DNA from: Haemonchus contortus
Lineage: Eukaryota; Nematoda; Chromadorea; Rhabditida; Trichostrongylidae
Direction: 5' to 3'
Assembly: GCA_000469685.2 (NCBI GenBank)
Contig: LS997564.1
Coordinates: 14,904,091-14,968,090 of the forward strand
DNA length: 64,000 nt
Shown here: positions 1 to 14,900 of the stretch, piece after piece
How positions within the stretch are numbered: the stretch's first letter is position 1
How the letters are laid out: each line of letters begins with the position of its first letter
Notes under the pieces: model-generated
Told to the model about the DNA's origin: nothing
What the model saw: the letters and a program-made list of their open reading frames with translations, nothing else
Databases searched by the model: none
Position numbers and translations under genes: made by a program

Positions 1-714
1 TGCTACTGACAGTCGCTTGTCACACAACGGAACTCCACATGAGCGGTGGAACTCTCGAAATATGGGTCTAGCACTAGTAGTCGCGTTCGCTGAAGGGGAT
101 AAGACCCCTGTCGGCTAGCATCTCCAGATGCTTTCAGGGCTCTGAAGAAGACGGTTGCGTTAAAATGTTAAGCCGTTAAATTTCTTATGGACTACACGAA
201 AACTTTGCACGGTATAAGAGTATTGTAATGGCAAACCATTACTGTGGGGTTAGCGTCTGCTTAATAATTTTCTTTTTTAACACTGCCGATGCTTGCCTCT
301 TCACTGAACCCGTTGAAATCTTGTATATTGGGACACTAGAGGAACAAGTATGCCAGGGCTTGATGAGGATTTCTCGTGTTTGTTGAAATAAGGGTGAATC
401 TGGACGGGAGAGTCTCAGATGTCTGGAGATCAGAACTATAGTCCTCGCTTTCTAACAGAAGGGAGATGCGATGAAATGTCAAACTACTAAGGGATCAAAT
501 TCAGTGTGCATACCATGAAGTTGCACGGACAGTGACTCGACTCAAGATTGAGAAAGAACGTCCCGATCTCACAGCAGCGAACACCCTACTCCCTAGTCAA
601 GTATATGTACGATGGGTCAACGGCAACAACGCGCGTTCCAAAGTGCTTACGGAAACAATAGACACCGCGGTTGACATATATCAAGAACAAGCTCTAAGAA
701 CTTTCTTTTTCCTA
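1..714. other. Gene-free left edge
   Basis: No conserved coding exon is recognisable. One 75-codon open frame near 532-759 has no family resemblance I can name. The right part may be more of the decayed retroelement that becomes recognisable from about 720 onward, but I cannot show this. Confidence 0.4.
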
Positions 715-1368
715 CTAACACCGTGCTTCATTACAAGAGGACTTTGGATGGACTCTTAAAGACCGTCCTCCATGCTGGTGACCACTCTGATCTGAGACGA
801 GAAGAACTTCAAGATAAACTGCAGAAACAGAAGCTGGTAGAGAATGGGCTTCGTCTGAACGTGAAGAAGACCGAGTTCCGTAGCTGTCGGAGTGCGCGGA
901 GTCAATCGTAGACGGTCCTGAAGAAGCCATCGAAAGGGTACAGCACTCCCGGTACATAAGTATGACCTATCCGCCGATGGTAGCGTGGACGAAGCTGCAA
1001 AACCTTCAATAAAGCCAGCATCGATGAAGTGAAGGGGTATGCTATGCAGCCGACGATGCTCCAGGGCGCTCAAAAGCAATGAGGGCCCACGATGCTCTAT
1101 GGTTTCATCAAGTTCTGGCTCGTAAGCGAAAATCTTGAGAGACAGCTTCACTCTGCTGGAATGAAGATGCTCAGAGGCGACAGAACCGGATCAGAAACGA
1201 AGACTTCATAGCGTTCGTGGAAATCCGTTTTCGATGGTACGGAAACGTACTGAGAAGACCACCGAATCATCCGATAAGGGAGGCAATGGAATTCGAGGCT
1301 CAGGGTGAGCGACCACGGAGAGCATCCAAAAATATGTGCCGAGTCGTGATTGAGAAATCCTCGTCGAA
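715..1368 (+). pseudogene. Decayed RTE-type non-LTR retrotransposon, C-terminal end of reverse transcriptase
   Basis: Translated pieces in three shifting frames run in the order expected for the end of an RTE-clade reverse transcriptase. Near 790-890 is ENGLRLNVKKTEF, the post-catalytic thumb region. Near 965-1000 is SADGSVDEAA. Near 1100-1165 is WLVSENLERQLHSAGMKMLR. Near 1172-1365 are NRIRNEDF and RFRWYGNVLRRP followed by a basic tail. In intact elements these sit after the YADD active site, and the RWYGHVLRR block is close to the C-terminus. Several frameshifts and stops make this copy dead. No target-site duplication or tail could be set. The family (RTE) is inferred from remembered motifs, and the match in motif order is strong. 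Confidence 0.82.
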
Positions 1369-1438
1369 ACCTGATTAACGGCAGAAGACCCCATAGATGA
1401 TAAAAGGAAGGAAGACGGCTGACAGGAATAGCGGACTT

Positions 1439-1659
1439 GCTGCTTTCATAGTCCGCCGGCGTGCCGGCGGAGGCAGTGCTAAGTGGGAGGAGGGAGGCAG
1501 ACAGTGTAAGGCAAACAGTCCACGCCCCTTCGAAGGTTGTTTGTTTTCAACCCCTCGAAGGGGCGTGGACTGTTTGCCTATCTGTCTGCCTCCCTCCTCC
1601 CCGCTAGCACTGCCTCCGCCGGCACGCCGGCCGGCCGGCCGGCGGACTATGAAAGCAGC
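1439..1659. repeat. GC-rich foldback palindrome (MITE-like)
   Basis: A nearly perfect inverted repeat. The left arm starts with gctgctttcatagtccgcc at 1439 and the right arm ends with its complement at 1659. Inward, both arms share the purine-rich block (gggaggagggaggcagaca and its complement), then gcaaacagtccacgcccctt, up to a loop of about 10 bases around 1537-1546. The arms are about 100 bp. The right arm has extra ggcc repeats near 1629-1642. No transposase is present. Two open frames of 95 and 118 codons cross the palindrome on opposite strands and are by-products of the symmetry. Confidence 0.85.
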
Positions 1660-2595
1660 CACTGTGCGACGGCGCGGTAATGACGTTAGGGAGAATAGGA
1701 AGCAGAAGAAGACAGTAAGGACCTTATTCTTACCTACGAGTGCGACAACTTAGAAAGTAGCTAACATTCCTTCTTGGTTGTCCTCTTTGGGAGTTCTTGG
1801 GAATCCTCTTTTCATTTTTTTTAGCACAAATGTAAAGCCCCGACGATAGTACCACAGAAAATGTCTGAAAGAGCTACTAGAGCTATGTTTCCTGAAAGCT
1901 TGTCTTTTTCTTTCGACCAAATATCTTTAAATTAACGATTGCCATTTTCTCGCAATTCCTTTTTTTTGCAGGCGATATTCCTTGCAACACAATACTAAAT
2001 CTACTGGATGTTACTGTATATTGTTCTGGGCAAACTATCTTACTCCGTGCTCCTCTGACTCGCAAGGTTGAGATTTTCTCTCTCATGTTTTTCAAACTCA
2101 TAGATTATTGAAAGAAAAGTCCTAGGCTTCTGCACATGTTGTACTGTGGTGTCCAACGTATTTTCGAATGACAGGATCAATCCAAATCAGTGGGCAAACC
2201 CATTTGTATGAGCTGAACTTACTGGGAGTGGGGATTCAACAGTTCACGTCACTTGAGTGTCTCATTCGCAATTGCACCCACTACAATTCCTGATGAATTT
2301 GCTCACGGCAATTATTTTCGACGTAGCATTCGGTGGTTTGTGCGCAATAATTCCAGGATACTTTATTTTGTCATTGTGTGTGAACCGTGAGCTTACCGTT
2401 TATTTGGTATAAGCGGAATTATCTGATAAGATAACTTGAATGAAGATGTTAGGTTGAGGTAGTGCAGTTATTACTCAGGCATCTTTCACTCACTTGAATA
2501 AAAGTGTTGTTATGTGAATATTGGTACGGAGTAATTATTTTTCTCGATGTTCGATTCAGTGAGATTATTTTGTATTCAAAAACTTATCAATTTCA
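1660..2595. other. Intergenic and promoter region upstream of mdt-29
   Basis: An AT-rich stretch with no conserved coding sequence seen on either strand. It presumably holds the mdt-29 promoter and outron. No TATA-like or other specific element can be named with confidence. Confidence 0.4.
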
Positions 2596-2596
2596 G
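2591..2596 (+). promoter_or_regulatory. Probable trans-splice acceptor for mdt-29
   Basis: tttcag ends at 2596, 29 bases before the mdt-29 ATG at 2626, with no upstream coding exon in frame. In nematodes this arrangement is typical of spliced-leader addition. A 5' UTR cis-intron is the alternative. Confidence 0.6.
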
Positions 2597-2625
2597 ACAA
2601 AGGTATCAACAACGGGTCAAACATA

Positions 2626-5600
2626 ATGTCGGGTCAGCAAGGTTACGGCCAACCTCCGAATATGCAGCAACAGCAGGTTTGAAAGTTTCTGCATTCTTCA
2701 GCGTGCTGCTGTTGTAGTACCAAATGTTCATTGTGACGTGAACGTTACAACATTATGGGATTTCAAAGTCACACCTGAAGAGTGCTATGGGTAAAATCCC
2801 ACTGAAAGCCGGAATATTTCGATTACTCGCACCATTTTGGACCCAATCCGCATTTTATGGACGCGAAAATTCGCGAAATCTTAAAATAATAGCTCAGAGT
2901 AAGAATAAAAGAGCACCCAAATACCACAAGTAGGACTTGTGAGATCTTCTGTGGTTTTTTGAAGCATTCTAGTGAATGATATTTCAGATTTATTAGGTTC
3001 TGTAACATTCGTTTGGATTTTTTTTCTAACCCTTTAGAAGATCATGTTTGAGACTATGGTTTAGATGATGTACAATCAACAACACATGATGGGACGCCAG
3101 ATGGGTCAAATGGGTGTTCAGCGACAGGTATGCGATGGAATATTGCCTGAGTGTAGTCGGAACAATTTAGAACGAGTCTAAGAATGGGAATAGATGTGTG
3201 TTAGTTTGAGATCCGCACAAGGACCAGATATCAACAAAGTTGAAGTTACATGTTTGCCTGTGCCTGTTTTATGCTCTTATGTCGCTTTTATTCTGAAATC
3301 AAAGGATGGACGTTATTGGTTGTAATTGCTGTTAGAAAGTGCCCGAGCATTTGCTGATGAGGCGTAAAGTTCAGATGTTCACGTTATTTCATTTTTTATC
3401 ACACTTGAAAAAGCGGAGGTGGTGTAGAGGCAAGTGGCGCATTACCACATACGCATGGTCACGGGATCGAATACCGGATCGATATCGGACTATACCAACC
3501 AAGCATTGAATTCCTCCGCGGCCAGCGCTCGTCTGGGGCATGAAAGCACTGACTTGTATTATACATCGGCTGGCCGCCGCAAAACATTGTATAGGCCACA
3601 TACTCATTCAATACGTCGCTACGATTCTAAATGGTAGTCAAATGCGAGGGCGCATTCTGCAGAGGGTGTGATCGACGTCCAAAGACTACATCATTTTATA
3701 CTTCCACTATATTTAAAAGGCAAGTGACAAGGCAAACAGTTGGATCAAAAAGCGCTCTGCTCTTTAGCCCTTTAGCCCTTTAGCCGATACAAATTTCTAG
3801 GAAATAACTGAATACGTTAGTTTGATATGGATGTCGAGGTAAACTGTTTGTTTGAACAGAAAAAACATTTAGATGTATGCTCAAGACTCAGGGATGCCTC
3901 AACAGCAAGGACAAATGCAAATGCACTTTACACCACAACAACAGCAGCAAATGCAAATGGGTCAGCCACAAATGGGACAAATGCCACAACTGCAAGCACA
4001 GCAACAGCAACAACAACCCCCGATGGGGCATCAGCAGCAGATGCAAATGGGCTTGCAACAACAGCTGGGTGGTCAGCAAATGGGAATGCAGCAACAGCAA
4101 CAACAAATGGTTCAGCAACAACAATTGGGACCACAGCAGCAAACTGTACAACAACAACTCTCACAACAACCTCAGCAATCAATTGGTCAACAACCCATGC
4201 ATTCCAGTCAACCACAAGTGAGTTTTATTAGCAAACACTCGTAATGCTGTTTATTGCCCTGGTTTTTGACACACCGTACACCTTTTGTATTTCGCAAGAC
4301 CACGTGGAAGTTGAGTTGACGAGTACACGTCAGCTCATCATAGTGACTCAACATTCGACCACCTTATAAAGCATCACGTAGATATTGCGTCTGTTTTGCC
4401 CATATTTTAGAGGTTTTTCTTCTTAATCCTCAGTTATAGTTAACAACAATATTGGGCAGTTCACTACAAAACGTTTCTCAACAGCACATGCAGATGCAAC
4501 AACCTCGAAGTCCTATGACAAGTTCTGTTGGACCGGTACATTTCAGCACATCTTTGTTGAGGTGTCCTCTTTCTAACGTTATCAAAATTTCTGTCGTTTT
4601 CAGCAGCAGCTTACACCAGGTGGTGGTCCAGGCTCACAAGCACCCGGATCAACGCTTGCGGTAGCTAGCGCAGGAGGTCCAACTTCTGTCGGACCAATGT
4701 CTGTGCAGCCACATACCCCCATGAATCCTGCATCTCAACAGACCATACCTCAACCTTCATCTGTACAGCAAGGACCAGCATCGGTTCCTCCCGGTACACC
4801 TGCAAGCAATCAGGTTAATTCAATACTTCAGAACGGTCTACTTTTCAGAATTTCGTATTTAACCATCTAGTATCTGTCCATATATAAAAATCTTTTTTGT
4901 CCTACTTCACATCGCTACTTTTATTTACGCAGTTTACTCCTTTTCCGCAACAATGTCACGAACTGCACTGATTTTAGCCTGCGCCGCAGTCGTCTTCCAC
5001 AGGAGAGCCGACGCATCCTTATCTACAAGACCCTGTAGCACATAGCAAGCAGCTGATAATGAAAGACCTCCGTTTTTCTATCATTGTAAGTTTAGAAGAC
5101 AACGACGACTCGTTCGTAGAGTTGGATGTTTAAATAGGTTTTATGTACCCTGCTTATCATAGGATCTGAATCGGCGAGCAGGAGAAGCCCTCAAGGATCT
5201 TCGTGCTGGCAACGTTCCGTCGAACTCGAAAGAGTATCTAAAGGCTATGGACAATCTGTTTGCTGTGTGTGATGAAATCGAGGGAAATTTGGCAAGTTTT
5301 TTCACTGTTAAATATACAGAAACATTTAGTAGAAAAAGTAAGTGAAGCAGTATATGCAAAGTACAAGAATACCTTCCCATTCCAGATCCTGGTATGCGAA
5401 ACCCAAAAGCAAATGAGCAAAATGGAGAAAATTTTTGACAAAGACGCTTTGAAGGAGCATGTGGGGTTTTCTGATTCGAAAGGAGTAAGTTTACTTATTT
5501 GGTTTGTATTGCTTGACTTTTTTTTCAAAGAACTATTATATTTTGCTAAAATATTTTATGATCATCGAATCAAACCATTTGTTTTTTGCAGCGTCACGGC

Positions 5601-5835
5601 GCTGAGGATGACTCCGGTGCAAATCTGGCTGCCATAAATGCCTATATTGATCAGACAAAACAGGTGATATCATTCACCATATTATTTGGGGGCTTTTCGC
5701 ATCTAAAATGAGATATTTCAGCTCCAAGCCGCTTTTGATCGTGCCTTTTCACATGTCGGTCGAACGTTGGAAACAATTCGACGAAGGCAAAACATGGGTC
5801 TCAAGAATACGAAGCTTGAGCCTATGGATATGTGA
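2626..5835 (+). CDS. mdt-29: Mediator complex subunit 29 (MDT-29), 10 exons
   Basis: Mediator links transcription factors to RNA polymerase II, and MED29 is a metazoan tail/head-region subunit acting in the nucleus. Exons: 2626-2676, 3065-3127, 3873-4217, 4440-4535, 4604-4813, 4978-5085, 5163-5291, 5386-5484, 5592-5663, 5722-5835. All junctions are phase 0 and give 428 aa, close to the C. elegans protein as I recall it. Residues 1-185 are almost all Gln, Met and Gly with no charged stretch. Residues 186-255 are rich in Pro, Ser and Gly. From about 290 there is a helical MED29 domain starting DPVAHSKQLIMKDL and including AGEALKDLRAGNV and AMDNLFAVCDEIE. Exon 7 ends at a GC donor (ttg|gcaagt). 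Intron 2 holds a SINE-like copy. The exon 4 start (tag at 4437-4439) is the only acceptor that keeps phase. The gene is convergent with eftu-2. Confidence 0.9.
3413..3656 (+). mobile_element. tRNA-derived SINE-like copy 1, in mdt-29 intron 2
   Basis: The head gcggaggtggtgtagaggc resembles a Pol III A box, and gggatcgaatacc about 50 bases later resembles a B box. The 3' part carries the family tail (acttgtattatacatcggc, then catt-caatacg-cgctacgattctaaatgg) and ends near gggcgcattc. It lies in the same orientation as the host gene. Confidence 0.8.
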
Positions 5836-5864
5836 ATACACAATGATGGGATCACTGTGGCAAT

Positions 5865-5870
5865 AATAAA
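5865..5870 (+). terminator. Polyadenylation signal of mdt-29
   Basis: aataaa lies 30 bases after the mdt-29 stop codon, a normal short nematode 3' UTR. Confidence 0.75.
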
Positions 5871-6421
5871 CACAGGGATATAGCCTGTCAAAAATGGTTC
5901 TGGTCCAAGCAACATCCAGACTAGAAGCTGGCTTAGGAGGTCTGGAGTAATGCATATCCTTGTGGGCTGAACGGGTTCTATGTATGTATATATTCAAGTA
6001 CTCTTTTCTCTTTCTAGTGATCGAGTATTTCTGCTCTCTTGTTAACAAGGCTCTTTCTTCAATGAGACTTATTCCCCTTTACTACTTCCAGAAGTTATGT
6101 TTATTTTGTATAAACATGATCATAAACATTATTCAAATATTTATCCACAACATATTACTTTGGAGATCAAAGGGTTATGAAATACATCTCACACAGTTCA
6201 TAAATAAGTCCTCAATCTTGTGGAAAGGTCGCTTTCACATTGATTCATTCTCTCGTTATTCGTATACAGTTTAACCACTACAGTAATGCTTATATAAAAA
6301 ACCGTAGTTCCTTTTCAATGGATGGAAACAAACAACAAAACCCTTTTCAAGAATAGATAACAACCTCAACAAACAGGTTCAACGACAACATAACCAGGCA
6401 TCATGAAGTACTGGTTTAGAA
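5871..6421. other. Convergent 3' intergenic region, mdt-29 / eftu-2
   Basis: About 550 bases of AT-rich sequence. On the minus strand an AATAAA lies at 6105-6100 (plus strand tttatt), which could end eftu-2 transcripts with a UTR of about 320 bases. No coding exon seen. Confidence 0.45.
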
Positions 6422-11169
<4,748 letters not shown>

Positions 11170-11182
11170 TGCTGTTTGTTAC

Positions 11183-11188
11183 CTGTAA
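11183..11188 (-). promoter_or_regulatory. Probable trans-splice acceptor for eftu-2
   Basis: On the minus strand ttacag ends at 11183, 13 bases before the ATG at 11169. The short leader and absence of an upstream exon suggest spliced-leader addition. Confidence 0.6.
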
Positions 11189-11910
11189 TAGCCAAGGCAA
11201 CTCGTCAAACAGCCAACTGCCAAAGATTAGCCTCGTGCAATTTCGAAGATAGAGGTTTGCAGAGTCTCAGAGTAGGCGAAGTTTGCTGCTCAAATCGTCG
11301 CTGTTCAAATCTTTTTCCAAATTAAGCAAAGCTCCAAAAGGCCATTTCCCGCAATAAAAGTTCAGTAAAGATGCCAAATGCAGCTGGCGACTCCATCGCT
11401 TTAATTCTAACATTGTATGATTCGAGGTAATTCGTGCTTCAAAAGCGTTAGATCAATTACCACGAAACAGACCAACTTTACGAACTTCTTAACCGCTTGT
11501 CAACTAACCACCAATGAAGCAATATGAAATGTAATAAAAGTTCACGTGTTCGAGAACATTGAGGTAGACAATTTGTCTAGCAATCTCTTCCATTACCTCA
11601 TAACTCATCGCGTTTTAAATTAACCAAACGCATTGCTTTCCATGATAGAAATATCGCGACAGAAATCATCCCGTTCTTATGAATGTGTGGGAATCTCGTT
11701 AAAGCAAATCAGAACTAAAGAAAAGAGAAAGGGATAAGGAAAAGACGAAAATGGTGAAGGCTTTTGAATTTAAGAGCACGCTGTTTGCGTCAGCCTAGCC
11801 TGCCTGACGCATTCTGTCTTCAACGTGGCCACGGTTGTCAATTTACAGTATGGATATTTGGACATTTACAGTACATCTGTAAGTATCTTGATACTAAAAG
11901 AGTAATTTTG
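11189..11910. promoter_or_regulatory. Bidirectional promoter region between eftu-2 and sly-1
   Basis: About 720 bases separate two housekeeping genes transcribed outwards, so both promoters must lie here. A perfect small hairpin (gcgtcag, 10-base loop, ctgacgc) sits near 11786-11809. No conserved exon was seen. Confidence 0.5.
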
Positions 11911-11916
11911 TTGCAG
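11911..11916 (+). promoter_or_regulatory. Probable trans-splice acceptor for sly-1
   Basis: attttgttgcag ends at 11916, four bases before the ATG at 11921. Such a very short leader after a U-rich acceptor is typical of SL trans-splicing. Confidence 0.7.
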
Positions 11917-11920
11917 GGCA

Positions 11921-14900
11921 ATGAGCTACCAGTTCGAAGGTCCTCAGCTAGATACGATCCGATCCAGGCAAATCGGTGAGTGTTGTCTATTGCCGATTTT
12001 TAAATACTTTAATTCGGTTTTCGATGTTTTCTACAGCCATTATATTTTGTTCAGTTCTCCTTCTTCTTCAAAATTTGGACAAGCGCATGCTTTGATTTTC
12101 AACAGTTCCTTGCTCATATTTGATAGAAACTTGTTGAGGATGCTGTTCGACCTATGTTATGACTACATGCGGGGTTTTGATCTCATCGTTCTCAAGATGA
12201 CATAACAAAAAGATCGGCATAGCAGGCAGCGGAGACGACAAATTCAACTACTAGCTTTCGCCGCCGATATCGTTCCCTCAGTGGTGTTTTAGCGAAATAA
12301 ACATGCGTGACCAGAACGTGGCGGTCTTGGAATGTAGTTGGAAGACCTGGAAGAATACGATAAGACCCTATTTTTCGGTAGCCTCGGGCAACAGGGACTA
12401 TTACAAGTCATCCGTAAGGTTTGTTCAGCGCTAACGATACCGCCTAAAGATGCGCCTGAAGATAGCTTCGTTGCTTCGCCTAAAGATACCTTTAGACTTC
12501 CCGACCTCAGATTTTGTCTTTCTGAAAAACCTGCTGTCTGAACACCATATCACTGTACATTACTGTTACACTAAACTACCCACTAGGAAAGGGTTATACT
12601 GTTGTGGTGAAAGTGCTCACTCTTTTTAGGGAAGCGGAGTTGCCTCTGTGTCCTTACTATTAGTGTTCAGCTTCGATTTTTCCTGAATAGAGCGTGTTTT
12701 CAGCTGCCTTACGAAATGTCATAAACTTGAACCAGCCAATTACGAACACCATGGTTACTGAACCGGTGTGGAAAATTCTGGTTCTTGATAAGGCTGGCCA
12801 AGATGTCATCTCTCCATTGTTACCAATCAAAAGTCTCAGAGACCTTGGAGTGACGTTGCATTTGTGAGTAGTTCTTTTACTTTCGAGAATACCTACCAGC
12901 TATGGGAGAAGCTGTATTTATAGGCTAATTGGATCCAAGCGTGAAGCTCTTACAGACGTCCCGGCAGTTTACTTCATTTCACCAACTGATGAGAATGTGG
13001 ATTTACTTTGTGAAGACCTCAGACAGGGAATGTACGACAGCTTCTACATTAATTTTATATCTCCGCTCTCTCGCGTTCGACTTGAAAATTTGGCATCAGC
13101 TGCTGTTCACGGGGGATCTGATGGTCAGGTACAGAAGGTAAGGCGTTTTGTTAGTTGATCATGAAATTGTGTAGTAGTTAACTGAAGATTCCTTAAAAAA
13201 GGATAAAGAAGAGGAATAAATAGTTGTTGCGATGAAGTTTGTCCCATAATGCAACTAATTGTTTCAAACACACTACCATGTGCTGTTTTCAGATTGTTGA
13301 CCAGTACCTAAACTTCATTTCGCTCGAGGATGATCTGTTCGTTTTGCGTCGTTATAGCGAAAATAGTCCTATGTCTTATTTTGGTTAGTTCTCCCTTATT
13401 GCTCAGCTGATTTAGTAACCAGTATTCCTTCGATTGGTGCGTTTCAGCTATTAACGATCCTTCTACTTCGGACGATCAGATGTCCGCTTTTATTGACTCT
13501 GTTGCTGACGGTCTATTCGCTGTGTGTGCAACGATGGGTGTTGTACCCATAATACGTTGTCCGAAGGATAACGCTGCTGAGCACGTTGCTAAGGTCTGAA
13601 CTCGTTTTGTTCGCACATTCCTCTTTATTTCTGTATACGACTAAAATTATGAATATTAATGGTTTAGCGATTGGACCAGAAGCTTCGTGATAATTTGAGA
13701 GATGCGCGCAATAATTTGTTCACCATAGAAAGTGTGCGTGCAGGTCAACTGAATGCCAGTCGTCCTCTACTTCTGATTGCTGACAGGTTAGAGTTAGACA
13801 TTTTGAACACATCTTCATGGTTCTTCATAGCTCAGGAATGCGAGTTGTTGATTACGATCACCATTCTCGGTTATTCCAGATCTGCTGACCTTGCAACAAT
13901 GTTGCATCACACTTGGACATATCAGGCTTTGGTTCATGATGTTTTGGTGAGCACTACTAACACATCACTATTCTCATATCATCTTAAATTTGTTGTCGTA
14001 GGAGTTGGATCAGAATAGAGTCACAATAGCAGAGAAGTCTGGCAAGAAGAAAGAATACGACATGTCTAGCGGTGGTACAGACAAATTATGGACAAAGCAC
14101 AAGGTAAAGAGGGTTTCGACTTTGTTACGCTTGTTACCCCTGCCCGAAACCACAGTTTGGAATGTCCTTATTCAGGGGAGCGCTTTTCCTTTGGTGGCCG
14201 AGGCAGTCCAAGAAGATTTGGAAGCTTATCGAAACAGCGAAGATGAAATTAAACGGCTCAAGCATGCTATGGTGAATTTCTAGACAGTTGTTGTATGTGT
14301 TTTCTTGTTTTGTTTATTGTTCGCTGAAGGAAAGTTTATTTTACATCGGTTCTACAATCTTCTTTCTGACAGTCAATGAACAAGAGAACTTTCCACCTTT
14401 TTCGTCTCCAAATACACCGTTAATGAGCCAACATGAAATCATGATACATATGAGTCTTCTATCCTTTCGATTCTTTAGAGACATTTGTCCTTTCAATCGG
14501 GACTCTCATGAGCGACCTCACAGAGATCTGAATCAAGCGACAAAAACTTCTGTTTTTAAGCGGTATTCGTAAGTAAATTTATGAATAGATGTTCACCTTG
14601 CGGTTTTTTAGGGAATGGATGGTACCGATGCAGATGCAGCGATGACTTCACTCTTGTCGGATACGACAGCAAAATTAGGATCTACCGTTACGTCACTGCC
14701 TCAACTGTTGGAAGCTAAGAGGTTGATAGATCTTCATACAAATGTTGCCACGACACTTCTAGACCACATCAAACAAAGGAAGTTGGATGTCCTCTTCGAG
14801 CTAGAACAGAAACTTCTGCAACATTCACCACTTGGTACGCTGTTGCATAAAGTTGCTTCTTACTTCTTATTTCTGGTTTACTGGATAGTCTACTGTCGTT

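Noticed and set aside
1375..1753. Two opposing open frames of 95 and 118 codons
   Set aside because: They read through the two arms of the foldback palindrome and mirror each other; no family resemblance.
3827..4231. Five overlapping open frames of 89-134 codons on both strands
   Set aside because: They are shadows of the CAA/CAG-rich exon 3 of mdt-29; the repeat leaves all frames free of stops.
14288..14572. 94-codon plus-strand frame between sly-1 exons 9 and 10
   Set aside because: It lies in an intron whose flanking exons join in phase and match the family without a gap.
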